Position numbers and translations under genes: made by a program
Source of the DNA: Acidimicrobiales bacterium
GTDB taxonomy: Bacteria > Actinomycetota > Acidimicrobiia > Acidimicrobiales > MedAcidi-G1
DNA length: 64,000 bases
Reading direction: 5' to 3'
NCBI GenBank assembly: GCA_014237715.1
Contig: JAAZZG010000002.1
Location: forward strand, 62,001-126,000
Shown: positions 34,087 through 42,755 of the stretch, in pieces
How positions within the stretch are numbered: position 1 is the stretch's first letter
Layout: the number at the start of each line of letters is the position of its first letter
The notes under the pieces: model-generated
Told to the model about the DNA's origin: nothing
The model's input: the letters and a program-made list of their open reading frames with translations, nothing else
Databases searched by the model: none

Positions 34087-35205
34087 GTGGACTTCACTCT
34101 TCCTCCCGACAACGATCCGAGACGCCTCGAGATACGCGTCTGGCTGGACACCCATCCACACCCCGATAGGACCACGCTGGCCACCGGTGGATTCATTGCC
34201 CCACACTGGCCCGGTCCATGGGGACGCGATGCCGATGCCGTCACCCAACTCATCATCGATGACGAATTCCAGCGGGCTGGGATTCGTATCCCCGGTGCCT
34301 CCATCGGTGTCGGCTGGGCTGGGCCGACCATCATCGCCGGAGGCACCCAGGCCCAAAAGGAGCGCTTCCTCCCACCGATGCTGGCCAACACCGAGGACTG
34401 GTGCCAATTATTCAGTGAGCCCGAGGCCGGCTCAGATCTGGCGTCGCTGCGTACCAGGGCCGTGCGTGACGGCGACCACTACATCGTGAACGGCTCCAAG
34501 ATCTGGTCCACCCGGGCCGATGTCACCGACTGGGGCATCCTGCTGGTCCGAACCTCCGACGACGGCCCGCCCCAGAAAGGCATCTCGTACCTACTGTTGG
34601 ACATGACCACACCGGGCATTGAGGTCCGCCCCATCGTAGAGATGACCGGTGGCCGGCACTTCAACGAGACGTTCCTAACCGACGTGGAGATTCCTGTCGA
34701 GAATCTGGTGGGCACCGAGAACGAGGGCTGGCGCCTCGCCAAAGTAACGCTGGCTAACGAACGGGTATCCCTCTCCCAAGGCGGCGTGCTATGGGGCCGC
34801 GGCCCCGACGACCCAACGGTGCTGGACCGCATCCGCGAACTGGGCTGTGAAGACCCGATCCTTCGCCAACGGGTGGCTGACCTCTACACCGAGATGGCGG
34901 TGTTGCGCCTTCTGAACCAGCGGGTCATGAGCGCCCAGTTGACCGGCGGCGATCCTGGGCCGTTGTCGTCAATCCGCAAGGCCATCGGCGACAAGCACGG
35001 ACAGAAGGCCATGACGCTGGTGAAGGACCTCGAGGGACCGTCGACCATGCTGGACGGTCACTACCCGTATGAGGAGGACGAAGACCTCTGGGCGTGGGGG
35101 CACTACTTCTCCCGAGCTCTCACCATTGGAGGTGGCACCAGCGAGGTCCAACGCAACATCATCGGGGAACGCCTTCTGGGACTCCCCCGTGAACCCCGAC
35201 CCTGA
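34087..35205 (+). CDS. Acyl-CoA dehydrogenase
   Basis: 372 residues from GTG 34087. Standard ACAD features: FSEPEAGSDLASLRTRAV (flavin and substrate contact), YIVNGSKIWSTRADV, the FNETFLTDVEIPVENLVG linker, and the C-terminal TIGGGTSEVQRNIIGERLLGLPR block that ends most members. It oxidises an acyl-CoA to the 2-enoyl-CoA, passing electrons to ETF. The N-terminal helix is short compared with classical members. Part of the rightward set with an enoyl-CoA hydratase, consistent with successive beta-oxidation steps. Chain specificity unknown. Confidence 0.88.
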   Translation: MDFTLPPDNDPRRLEIRVWLDTHPHPDRTTLATGGFIAPHWPGPWGRDADAVTQLIIDDEFQRAGIRIPGASIGVGWAGPTIIAGGTQAQKERFLPPMLANTEDWCQLFSEPEAGSDLASLRTRAVRDGDHYIVNGSKIWSTRADVTDWGILLVRTSDDGPPQKGISYLLLDMTTPGIEVRPIVEMTGGRHFNETFLTDVEIPVENLVGTENEGWRLAKVTLANERVSLSQGGVLWGRGPDDPTVLDRIRELGCEDPILRQRVADLYTEMAVLRLLNQRVMSAQLTGGDPGPLSSIRKAIGDKHGQKAMTLVKDLEGPSTMLDGHYPYEEDEDLWAWGHYFSRALTIGGGTSEVQRNIIGERLLGLPREPRP

Positions 35206-35256
35206 CCCTTCCTGAACACGACCCCTAGAACGACCCAGAGAAACAGGAGACAACCG

Positions 35257-36066
35257 GTGTCCGACGATTCCCGATTCGACGAGTTTGAGTACATGCGGTT
35301 CGAGCGCGACGGCGACGTCTTGGTCGTCACCGTTGACAAGCCCGATGACGACCTGAACAAGGTCGATGCCCAGATGCACCACGAGTTAGCGCTGCTGTTC
35401 AAGGAGTTGCGCGAGGAACGCGAAGCCCGAGCCGTGCTACTGGCTGGCACCGAACAGGCCTTCACCGCCGGCGGCGACTTCGCCTGGTTCCCCCGGTTCG
35501 CCGAGCCCGGCTATGCCGCCGACATCCGCTTGGACGGCAAGTCGATCGTGTGGAACATGCTCGACGTGCACCTCCCCATCGTGTGCGCGGTGACCGGCCA
35601 CGCCATGGGCCTCGGGGCCAGCATCGCCCTGCTGGCCGACATCACCGTGATGTCCGATACCGCCCGTCTCGGCGACCCGCATGTCAAGGTGGGGATCGTG
35701 GCCGGCGACGGCGGCACCGTGGCCTGGCCCCTGGCCGTCGGCCCGCAGTTGGCCAAGCGGTACCTGCTAACCGGTGACCCGGTCACCGCGGCCGATGCCG
35801 AGAAGATGGGGCTGATCGTCGAATCGGCGCCCGACCCCGAGGCCTGCATGGCCGCCGGCCTGGCGTGGGCGAAGCGCCTGGCCGCCGGCGCCCCCCAGGC
35901 TGTGCAGTTCACCAAGCAGGCAGTCAACACGTGGATCAAACAGACTTGCGGCCCCGCCTTCGACCTGTCGACGGCCCTGGAGACGGTGACCTTCGCGTCG
36001 GAGGACTTCCACGAGGCCCTAGCCGCCCTAGCCGAAAAGCGCGAGCCCCGGTTCACCGGGAAATAA
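35257..36066 (+). CDS. Enoyl-CoA hydratase/isomerase family protein
   Basis: 269 residues from GTG 35257 with AGGAG seven bases upstream. Crotonase fold: the oxyanion-hole strand AVLLAGTEQAFTAGGDFAWF and HAMGLGASIALLADITVMSD are typical, and KVGIVAGDGGTVAWPLAVGP matches the second half of the active site, although the usual catalytic glutamate is not obvious at that position. Likely hydrates the enoyl-CoA made by the preceding dehydrogenase, or acts as an isomerase or hydrolase of the same superfamily. In operon with the flanking genes. Confidence 0.88.
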   Translation: MSDDSRFDEFEYMRFERDGDVLVVTVDKPDDDLNKVDAQMHHELALLFKELREEREARAVLLAGTEQAFTAGGDFAWFPRFAEPGYAADIRLDGKSIVWNMLDVHLPIVCAVTGHAMGLGASIALLADITVMSDTARLGDPHVKVGIVAGDGGTVAWPLAVGPQLAKRYLLTGDPVTAADAEKMGLIVESAPDPEACMAAGLAWAKRLAAGAPQAVQFTKQAVNTWIKQTCGPAFDLSTALETVTFASEDFHEALAALAEKREPRFTGK

Positions 36067-36089
36067 TCGATCAGAAACTGGAGAGCACC

Positions 36090-36776
36090 ATGACCTTCGA
36101 GACGGGCGGAGCCCGCGGCAACGAGATCGGGCTGTTGGACGGCCTGATGACCAACCGGGCCATGCGCCGGTACAGCGACGAACCAGTGTCCGACGAGGAC
36201 ATCTGGACCTGTCTACAGGCCGCCGTTCAGGCCCCCAGTGGCGGCAACATCCAGCCGTACCAGTTCGTGGTCGTGCAGGACCCCGTGCAGAAATTCGGGC
36301 TGGCAGAGATCTACCGACGCGGTTGGCGGCGCTACGAACCGGCTATCGCTCCCACCGAGTTCCCCAACGACGAGGTCCGCGAGGGCTGGGAACGCAACAG
36401 CCGGGCCACCGTGCATCTGGCCGAAAACCTCGAACACGTGCCGGTGCTGGTGCTGCTGCTCATGCCGTCCATCGACATGACGGTCCACGACGACGAGGGA
36501 CCGATGCCCGTCGGCCCGACCCACGCCTCGGTGTACCCGGCTATCCAGAACTTCATGCTGGCCGCTCGGTCCCTCGGACTGGGTACGGCGATGACCACGC
36601 TGCACCGAATCTATGAGGACGACGTGCGCGAGTTGGTGGGCATCCCAGAGCGCTACGAGGTCCTGGCCTTGCTGCCCCTCGGTCACCCCACCGGAAAGTG
36701 GGGCGTGGCTCCCCGTTATCGGGGCGCCGACAAGATCACCTCATGGGACCAGTTTGGCGAGAAGCGAACGCCGTGA
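36090..36776 (+). CDS. Nitroreductase family flavoprotein
   Basis: 228 residues from ATG 36090, with GGAG upstream; 23 bp after the hydratase stop. The nitroreductase fold begins with the FMN-binding arginine motif MTNRAMRRYSDEPVSDEDI and QAPSGGNIQPYQFVVV, and ends with YEVLALLPLGHPTGKWG. Such proteins bind FMN, use NAD(P)H and reduce nitro, quinone or enoyl groups, or supply reduced flavin. It may serve the flavin monooxygenase-like protein at 32860, but this is inferred from position only. Confidence 0.86.
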   Translation: MTFETGGARGNEIGLLDGLMTNRAMRRYSDEPVSDEDIWTCLQAAVQAPSGGNIQPYQFVVVQDPVQKFGLAEIYRRGWRRYEPAIAPTEFPNDEVREGWERNSRATVHLAENLEHVPVLVLLLMPSIDMTVHDDEGPMPVGPTHASVYPAIQNFMLAARSLGLGTAMTTLHRIYEDDVRELVGIPERYEVLALLPLGHPTGKWGVAPRYRGADKITSWDQFGEKRTP

Positions 36777-36785
36777 ACCACGGGC

Positions 36786-37733
36786 ATGGCTAACCAGCGG
36801 GCCGGGAATCACATGACCCAAGGGGTTCGGGTCGGCGTGTCTATCCCGCCGGCTGGCTTCGCATCGCATGACGACGCAACGGCCTACGTGCACGGAGCAG
36901 CTAACGCGGACCTCGACCACGTGTTCACCGCCGACCACGTGTCGTTCTTCGACGGTCGCGGCATGGACGGCCTCATGAAGGTCTCATGGCTAGCTGGCCT
37001 ACATCCCACCATCGGCGTGTACGTCGGTGTGTACCTGCTGGCCCTGCGCCATCCGGTTGCCGTGGCCCGTCAGGTGGCGACGCTGGCCGAACAGGCACCT
37101 GGGCGACTGACCTTCGGTGTGGGCGTGGGTGGCGAGGACCGCCACGAGATGGAGGTGGTGGGCGTTGACCCGTCAACCCGTGGACGTCGTACCGACGAGG
37201 CCCTCGACGTGCTGCGACCCCTGCTGGCCGGCGAGGCGGTCGACCACCACGGTGAGTTCTACGACGCGCCTGACGTCTCGATCCGCCCCGCGCCGACCCC
37301 ACCGGTACCGGTTACCGTGGGTGGCCGGTCCGACGCGGCTGCCAGACGGGCCGGTCGACGGGGGGACGGGTGGCTTGCCTCATGGTGCTCGCCACGCCGG
37401 TTCGCCGAAGGCGTGCACATCGCTGAGCAGGCGGCCGCCGCGAGCGGCCGTGACGCCGTGGCGTGGCGGCACGGCTACCAAATCTGGGTGGGCCTGGGTG
37501 ACACGCCGACCGAGGGTGCGGCGCTACTGGCCCCCGCCATGGAGAAGTTCTACGGCGCTCCGTGGGCGGCCTTCGAGCGCTATTCGCCGGTCGGCACACC
37601 AGCCGACATCGTGGAGTGGCTCCGACCGTTCATGGATGCCGGAGCGGTCGACTTCAACTTGGCTCCCATCGCGGCGACCGACGCCGAGCGGGTAGCTGGT
37701 GCAGCCGAGATCCGCCGCCTCCTAGTCGACTAA
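36786..37733 (+). CDS. Luciferase-like (LLM class, probably F420-dependent) oxidoreductase
   Basis: 315 residues from ATG 36786, or 306 from ATG 36813; neither start has a strong ribosome-binding site. TIM-barrel LLM family: RVGVSIPPAGFASHD, HVFTADHVSFFDG, GRLTFGVGVGGEDRHEMEVVG, RTDEALDVLRPLLAGE and VPVTVGGRSDAAARRAGRRGDGW. Members use F420 or FMN; in actinobacteria most such proteins use F420. It closes the TetR-associated rightward gene set, 9 bp after the nitroreductase gene. Substrate unknown. Confidence 0.87.
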   Translation: MANQRAGNHMTQGVRVGVSIPPAGFASHDDATAYVHGAANADLDHVFTADHVSFFDGRGMDGLMKVSWLAGLHPTIGVYVGVYLLALRHPVAVARQVATLAEQAPGRLTFGVGVGGEDRHEMEVVGVDPSTRGRRTDEALDVLRPLLAGEAVDHHGEFYDAPDVSIRPAPTPPVPVTVGGRSDAAARRAGRRGDGWLASWCSPRRFAEGVHIAEQAAAASGRDAVAWRHGYQIWVGLGDTPTEGAALLAPAMEKFYGAPWAAFERYSPVGTPADIVEWLRPFMDAGAVDFNLAPIAATDAERVAGAAEIRRLLVD

Positions 37734-37763
37734 CCGCCTATGCCAGCCCGCGCCAGCTAGTAG

Positions 37764-39857
37764 TCAACCCAAGGACGCTGGTGCACCAGAGGCCGGCATC
37801 GCGCTCTCCGGACCGACCACCGTCAATTGGTCGTCGGCCTCCAACACCAGGTCGTCCTCGACGGGCAGGGCCACACCGAAGCGACTCACCGCAGCTACCG
37901 AAACCTCCTCGGGCAGGCTCAGATCGCCAATGCGCCTCCCGATCAGGCCCGCATCCAGGCCCTCGGGTAGCAAGGCGTACTGGCGGACAGTCCGTCCGGG
38001 TAGCAACGCCGTCTTCACCTCGTCCTCGGTGGCCGCCTGCCCGCACGCCCGTGCCCCGGTGTGCAAGAACCCCGCCAACTCTCCGGCTAGGCGGAGCGCC
38101 CGACCTGGCTCGGCGGTCGTCCCAGCAAGGAAGAACAGGGCGTTGACCCGCTCCCCCGACCCGCCCCATGCTGCCGGAATGCGGATGCCTGACGACGCCC
38201 GAACGATGACCAACTGATCAACGTCCAGCACCTCGAACAGGGCCACCGGTGTAGCCGTCGGATGGTCCGACGACGGCTGGATCCACAACGACCCGGTCTC
38301 CAAGAACCGTTCGGTGACCCGCTCCGTGGACACCCCGATCCGATCCGACAGCACCGTCGATGCACGGGCGGCCGCCTCACCAATGTCGGCTCCCTCGGGG
38401 ATGGACAGCACCACAGCCCGGGCGATAAGGCCTGCGTAGTCGTCCCGGTCCCGAAGGCCGTGGCCAGCCATCGCCGCGCTGATCTCTCGCTCCAAGGAGT
38501 CGTCGGCCTCCCGGCCCCACCGGCGAAACACGTGGCGGATGGCACCTGTTCGCTCGGTACGCGGCGTGGCGTACAGGTGGTGCCATGCCCAGCCGACAGC
38601 CGTCACCACCCCGACGAAGATGAGAGCGGCCGATCCCAGCTGTGCGATCAGGTACCCGGAAATGGCGATGCCAGCCAGTTGGGTCCACGGATACAACGGC
38701 GATCGAAAGGACGGCGCATAGGACCGGATCTCCGACGCCCGGAGCACCAGAACAGCGAGGTTCACCAGGCCGAGGGTGAGCAGCACGAAGGCGCTGGCCA
38801 GCTTGGCGATTGACTCGGCATCGAAAGCCACCACCACCACGGCGATGGCCGAACCGGTGGACACCACGCCAAACACCGGGGTCCCGAACCGGCCCAGGCC
38901 TCCCATCCAACCGGGGAGCAGGCCGTCGCGGGCCATCGCCATCGGGTAACGGGCGGCGGACAGGATGCCGGCGTTGACCGCCGAGGAGAAGGCCGCCAGG
39001 GCGGCCACCACGACCAGCCATACCCCCACCTTCGGGAGCACGGTCTCGGCCGCCGTGTGGATGGGGGCCAGATCGCCGTGCAGCACGTCGGCTGGCACCA
39101 CGGCCACGACCACCAGCACACCAAGCGTGTAGACGACGGTGGCCACGGCCAGCGACAGCGCCATACCGAGCGGGATTCGCTGGCTGGGATCCTCGACCTC
39201 TTCGGCGGCGCTGGCCACCTTGGTCAGGCCGCCGTAGGACACGAACACCAGCCCGATGACCGCCACCAGACCGGAACCCCCGTGGGTGAAGAACGGGTCG
39301 AGATTCGAGCCGTCGATCCCCCGCTCGCCGGCCTCGATCAGCCCACCGGCCAGGAACCACGCCATAGCGCTCAGCACGATGACCACTAGGCCGAGCTGCA
39401 TGGATGCGCTGGCCTTGGAACCCACCACGTTGACCATGGTGAACAGGCCGATCAACACCAGAGCCAAGGTCGTGGCATCGACGTCGACGATAAGCACCAG
39501 GTAGGCGCTCATTCCGACCATGGCGAAGGCATCCTTGAGGACGAGCGAAAGCCAGGTCCCGAAACCAGCCACTGTTCCCACCGCTGGGCCGAGCGCCCGC
39601 TCCAGGAAGTAGTAGGCGCCCCCGGCCTTAGGTAGTGCGGTGGCCAGCTCGGACACGCTGAGCATGGCCGGCACGGCCAGACACCCGGCCAACAGGTAGG
39701 CCAGCACGGCCGACGGTCCGGCCTTGGCAGCAGCCAACCCGGGCAAAAGGAACAGACCCGACGAGAGCATGGCCCCGGTGGACAGAGCGAAGACGTGGCG
39801 GAGGCCCAGCGAGCGGGTCAGCCGGCCGTGGTCGTCCTTGCGCTCGGACTTCCCCAT
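37764..39857 (-). CDS. APC superfamily amino acid permease with EIIA-like and TrkA-C domains
   Basis: 697 residues. Residues 1-430 form an APC amino acid/polyamine permease (about 12 membrane segments; helix 1 LSTGAMLSSGLFLLPGLAA, helix 6 area GGLTKVASAAEEVEDPSQRIP). After about 450, a cytosolic domain (DDYAGLIARAVVLSIPEGADIGEAA to about 610) resembles a PTS EIIA-2/PtsN fold, but I see no clear active-site histidine. From about 620, LDAGLIGRRIGDLSLPEEVSVAAVSRFG and DDLVLEADDQLTVVGPE match a TrkA-C (RCK-C) ligand domain. The tail likely senses a nucleotide or other ligand. Nine bp downstream of the epoxide-hydrolase-like gene. Confidence 0.85.
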   Translation of the reverse strand: MGKSERKDDHGRLTRSLGLRHVFALSTGAMLSSGLFLLPGLAAAKAGPSAVLAYLLAGCLAVPAMLSVSELATALPKAGGAYYFLERALGPAVGTVAGFGTWLSLVLKDAFAMVGMSAYLVLIVDVDATTLALVLIGLFTMVNVVGSKASASMQLGLVVIVLSAMAWFLAGGLIEAGERGIDGSNLDPFFTHGGSGLVAVIGLVFVSYGGLTKVASAAEEVEDPSQRIPLGMALSLAVATVVYTLGVLVVVAVVPADVLHGDLAPIHTAAETVLPKVGVWLVVVAALAAFSSAVNAGILSAARYPMAMARDGLLPGWMGGLGRFGTPVFGVVSTGSAIAVVVVAFDAESIAKLASAFVLLTLGLVNLAVLVLRASEIRSYAPSFRSPLYPWTQLAGIAISGYLIAQLGSAALIFVGVVTAVGWAWHHLYATPRTERTGAIRHVFRRWGREADDSLEREISAAMAGHGLRDRDDYAGLIARAVVLSIPEGADIGEAAARASTVLSDRIGVSTERVTERFLETGSLWIQPSSDHPTATPVALFEVLDVDQLVIVRASSGIRIPAAWGGSGERVNALFFLAGTTAEPGRALRLAGELAGFLHTGARACGQAATEDEVKTALLPGRTVRQYALLPEGLDAGLIGRRIGDLSLPEEVSVAAVSRFGVALPVEDDLVLEADDQLTVVGPESAMPASGAPASLG

Positions 39858-39866
39858 GAATGGACC

Positions 39867-40877
39867 CTAGATGGTGAGCGAAGCCAGGAAGTCCAGCAGC
39901 GCCGCGTTGGTACCCCCCGCATCCTCCTGCTGCATCCAGTGGCCCACCCCGGGGAGGATCACCGAGTCGTGCAGGCCAGGCAGGGTCTCGCCATAGCGGG
40001 CGATGCTCCCAGCTCCCCAGATGGTGGGGCCGTCCTTCTCCCCGCCGATGTAGAGGGAGGGCTGCCGGATCGACGCCTCACGCCATGCCCGCAGGTCGAC
40101 CCAGTCGTGGTCCACGCAGCGATACCTGTTGAGGCCACCGGAGAACCCGGCACGGGCGAACTCGCCAACATAGAAGGCGATGTCGTCGGCGTCCTGCCAT
40201 GCCAACGGGCCATCCGGATAGTGGAACCGGTCGTCCAGCCGACCTCCCGGGGCTACGGCAAACCCGGCCGGTGCTCCCGGCATCGGGGGCGGCGCGTCGC
40301 CCGAGGCGCTGAAGATCATCCCCTCCAACCAGTGGGCCGGGTCGGTTCCGATCTCGGCTTCGGCTACCCCGGGTTCCTGGAAGTACTCGATGTAGAACAT
40401 GTCGTCGCCACCCATCATCCGGAAGATGTCGCTGGGCCTGAACCCGTTGGGCGGGGTGTAGGCCACGCTCAGGAGCGCCACCGCCCGAAAGACGTCGGGT
40501 CGGAGGAGCGCTGCCGTGCTGGCAATGGGCGATCCCCAGTCGTGGCCAACGATCACTGCCTCGGTCTCCCCGAGGGCCTCTACCACCCCGATGCAGTCGC
40601 CGACGAGGTCGACCAGCCGGTAGTCGTCGATCGCGTCGGGCGCTTCGGACGAGCCGTAGCCCCGCACGTCAATGGCTGCCGCCCGGAAGCCTGCGGCGGC
40701 GACCGCCGGCAGCTGGTGCCGCCACGAGTACCACGATTCGGGAAAGCCGTGAACGAACAAGACCAACGGGCCGGCCCCCGAATCACCTCCCATCTCGGCC
40801 ACGTGGATACGCGTGCCGTGGGCGTCCACGTCGTGGCGGGTCAGCCCTGCCGCGGTCAGATCATCCAGTGTCGTCAT
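39867..40877 (-). CDS. Alpha/beta hydrolase (epoxide hydrolase-like)
   Basis: 336 residues. Oxyanion motif HGFPESWYSWRHQLPAVA and nucleophile elbow GHDWGSPIA with Asp as nucleophile, the combination typical of epoxide hydrolases and haloalkane dehalogenases; the catalytic His is in GVGHWMQQEDAGG near the end. Opens epoxides or hydrolyses esters of small hydrophobic compounds in the cytoplasm. Its ATG overlaps the PIN-domain gene stop by 4 bp, an unusual partner for a toxin-antitoxin pair. Confidence 0.87.
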   Translation of the reverse strand: MTTLDDLTAAGLTRHDVDAHGTRIHVAEMGGDSGAGPLVLFVHGFPESWYSWRHQLPAVAAAGFRAAAIDVRGYGSSEAPDAIDDYRLVDLVGDCIGVVEALGETEAVIVGHDWGSPIASTAALLRPDVFRAVALLSVAYTPPNGFRPSDIFRMMGGDDMFYIEYFQEPGVAEAEIGTDPAHWLEGMIFSASGDAPPPMPGAPAGFAVAPGGRLDDRFHYPDGPLAWQDADDIAFYVGEFARAGFSGGLNRYRCVDHDWVDLRAWREASIRQPSLYIGGEKDGPTIWGAGSIARYGETLPGLHDSVILPGVGHWMQQEDAGGTNAALLDFLASLTI

Positions 40878-41311
40878 GTTTGTGGTTTCCCGTTCGTCTC
40901 CGCTGGATCCTCAACCCGGACCCCACGGACGAGGCTGCCATGGGCCATAGCCTCGGTGACCATCCGGTCGCACCCGCCAACCACCGCGGCCTCCACGGCC
41001 AGGGCATCACGGATGGTCAGGCCCACCTCGTCGGCGACGTCGGCGGCAGCCAGCACAAGCGAGGCATCGGCGGGTACCACGGTGAGTTCAGCCAACTCCG
41101 CCAGGGCACGCCGGGCCACCATGGCCGAGAGGGGGCGTGCCATCCGGGTGGTGACGGCATCCAGGAACTCGGCCAATACCGGACCCGATACGACCAACGC
41201 GGGGCCGTCGGTAGCCCCGATCGACGCCCGGGCTGCGGCCTGACGTCCCGGTTCGTCATCGTCGAACAACCTGGCCAGGATCGAGGCGTCCACGAAGGTC
41301 CGAGCCGCCAT
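40874..41311 (-). CDS. VapC-type PIN domain ribonuclease toxin
   Basis: 145 residues, PIN fold. The acidic residues are Asp8 (TFVDASILARLF), the Glu in VSGPVLAEFLDAVTTR and the Asp in GLTIRDALAVEAAV, with a final GGCDRMVT. VapC toxins cut tRNA or rRNA in a Mg-dependent manner and are inactivated by VapB. It follows the small ribbon-helix-helix gene, sharing one base (41311), as expected for a vapBC pair. Downstream overlap with a hydrolase gene suggests a longer operon. Confidence 0.85.
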   Translation of the reverse strand: MAARTFVDASILARLFDDDEPGRQAAARASIGATDGPALVVSGPVLAEFLDAVTTRMARPLSAMVARRALAELAELTVVPADASLVLAAADVADEVGLTIRDALAVEAAVVGGCDRMVTEAMAHGSLVRGVRVEDPAETNGKPQT

Positions 41312-41547
41312 CAGGTACTCCGACCCGGATCGGGGCTCGCTCCGGTGATGGGTCGACCGCCAGAACCAGCCGCCGAGGAGACCGACAGGGCCACCAGCCG
41401 GCGGCGTGCCGCATCCACCCGGTCGGCAGCCGAGTAGGCGGTCAGAAGTTCACGGACCACGGCATTGACCGAGGTGCCTTCCTCGGCGGCCCGGACCCGG
41501 GCCCGGTGCAGCAGGTCATCGTCAACGGCCAGCGTCAGGTTTGCCAC
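41311..41547 (-). CDS. VapB-type ribbon-helix-helix antitoxin
   Basis: 78 residues. The N-terminal ANLTLAVDDDLLHRARVRAAEEGTSVNAVVRELLTAY is a ribbon-helix-helix (CopG/Arc-like) DNA-binding segment; the disordered-looking C-terminal tail (ALSVSSAAGSGGRPITGA) would bind and neutralise the PIN toxin. It is upstream of the toxin gene, and an inverted repeat 29-65 bp upstream of its start is a likely autoregulatory operator. Confidence 0.82.
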   Translation of the reverse strand: MANLTLAVDDDLLHRARVRAAEEGTSVNAVVRELLTAYSAADRVDAARRRLVALSVSSAAGSGGRPITGASPDPGRST

Positions 41548-41575
41548 GGGTCGACTTCCTTTCTCGAATCCCTGT

Positions 41576-41612
41576 AATCCTGTGATTCACATATCTCGTG
41601 TAACACAGGATT
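41576..41612. promoter_or_regulatory. vapBC operator/promoter palindrome
   Basis: Nine-bp perfect arms AATCCTGTG (41576-41584) and CACAGGATT (41604-41612) flank a 19-bp AT-rich core that is itself partly symmetric (TTCAC with GTGTAA). It lies just before vapB in unusually AT-rich DNA. VapB or the VapBC complex would be expected to bind here. It also abuts the end of the oxygenase gene at 41619. Confidence 0.7.
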
Positions 41613-41618
41613 CTAGAT

Positions 41619-42755
41619 TCAAGTCAGTTGTCGCCCGTGGATCCAGTCCCTATCGAGGTAGCAGCCCTGTAGATATCGCTCAGGATCAGCCTCACCATGC
41701 CGGCCGTGAAGTACCCGTTCGTTGTCGAACACCAGGCACTCTCCGGGCGCCAGAGTGAACCGGTACTCCAGATCCTCACGATGCAGCAGCTGGGCAAAGG
41801 TCCGAAACGCCTCGTAGAAGGCTGTCATCTCGTCGAACGGCTGGTCGAACGGTGCGGCTGACCGGTTGTTGTATCGGACGGCCCGGATGGCCCCTGCCTC
41901 TGGGCCACCCTCCTCCACCTCGATCAACGGTCCCCGATTTTGTAGATCGAAACCGTCTCCCGACCAGCGGAACGGCACGCTGCGGGTTGACAACAGTTCG
42001 AAGGCTCCCGGCTCCTCGCCCCGCAACAGCTCGGCAGCCCGGAAGCCGTCGACCAGTACCGTCACCCCACCCACGTCGCTGGCGACCAGGCAGTGCAGCA
42101 ACTGGTACCCGGGAACCGGCCGGCGATACGGGTTGTCGGTGTGCACGTTGAGTGCCCGCGGCGTGAAGGCCAGATTGGTCGGGTTGGCCTCGGCCCGTAC
42201 GTGAAAGATCTCGCCGTAGTTGGTCTCACGGACCGGGCCCCACAGATTGGCCACGTCGACGATGCCCGCCCCCGTGCCAGTGGCGCCCGTTCCCGCAGCA
42301 TCGTCCCCCACGGCCAGGCCATCCACGATGGCCAGGCCATCGCGCACGAGTGCCATGGTGATGGCCTCCCACGCCTCGAGATCCTGCCGATCGGTCCATG
42401 GCAGCCGCTGGACCGACAGGCCGGCAGCCCCCCAGGAGACCGGTCGCCCAAATGATGCGGTCACGGAGCCGTCGTAGCGATTGGCTTCCAGCCATACCTC
42501 GTCATAGACGCTGGTCACGCCATCGGGGCCGAACGCCACCACCAGACAGCCGTTGACCACCTCAGCCGACATTGCGGTGACTTCGTCGGCCAACTCGGTG
42601 ACGTCGAAGAGGCGCTGGTCGTTGTCCCCGTGACGCGACGCCTCGTCCCGGGCGTTGTCCCTAAGCCACAGGGCGTGGAACCGCACCGGACCGGCGGCCA
42701 TCTCAACGGTGACCACGTCGCCGGCCGGGCCGACCGAGGCACCGAGGAGGCTCAC
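41619..42755 (-). CDS. Fe(II)/2-oxoglutarate dioxygenase, TmpA / gamma-butyrobetaine hydroxylase-like
   Basis: 378 residues. N-terminal GBBH-like domain (FHALWLRDNARDE, about 27-39) followed by a TauD-type jelly roll with iron ligands His205 and Asp207 (HTDNPYR) and His350 (VLHGRHG); the 2-oxoglutarate-binding arginine should lie about ten residues beyond. The cysteines that bind zinc in the N-terminal domain of mammalian gamma-butyrobetaine hydroxylase are missing. Coupled by a 4-bp overlap to an HD-domain oxygenase of PhnZ/TmpB type; this pair is the arrangement of TmpA and TmpB, which hydroxylate and then cleave 2-trimethylaminoethylphosphonate. A carnitine-pathway hydroxylase is the alternative if context is ignored. 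Confidence 0.82.
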   Translation of the reverse strand: MSLLGASVGPAGDVVTVEMAAGPVRFHALWLRDNARDEASRHGDNDQRLFDVTELADEVTAMSAEVVNGCLVVAFGPDGVTSVYDEVWLEANRYDGSVTASFGRPVSWGAAGLSVQRLPWTDRQDLEAWEAITMALVRDGLAIVDGLAVGDDAAGTGATGTGAGIVDVANLWGPVRETNYGEIFHVRAEANPTNLAFTPRALNVHTDNPYRRPVPGYQLLHCLVASDVGGVTVLVDGFRAAELLRGEEPGAFELLSTRSVPFRWSGDGFDLQNRGPLIEVEEGGPEAGAIRAVRYNNRSAAPFDQPFDEMTAFYEAFRTFAQLLHREDLEYRFTLAPGECLVFDNERVLHGRHGEADPERYLQGCYLDRDWIHGRQLT

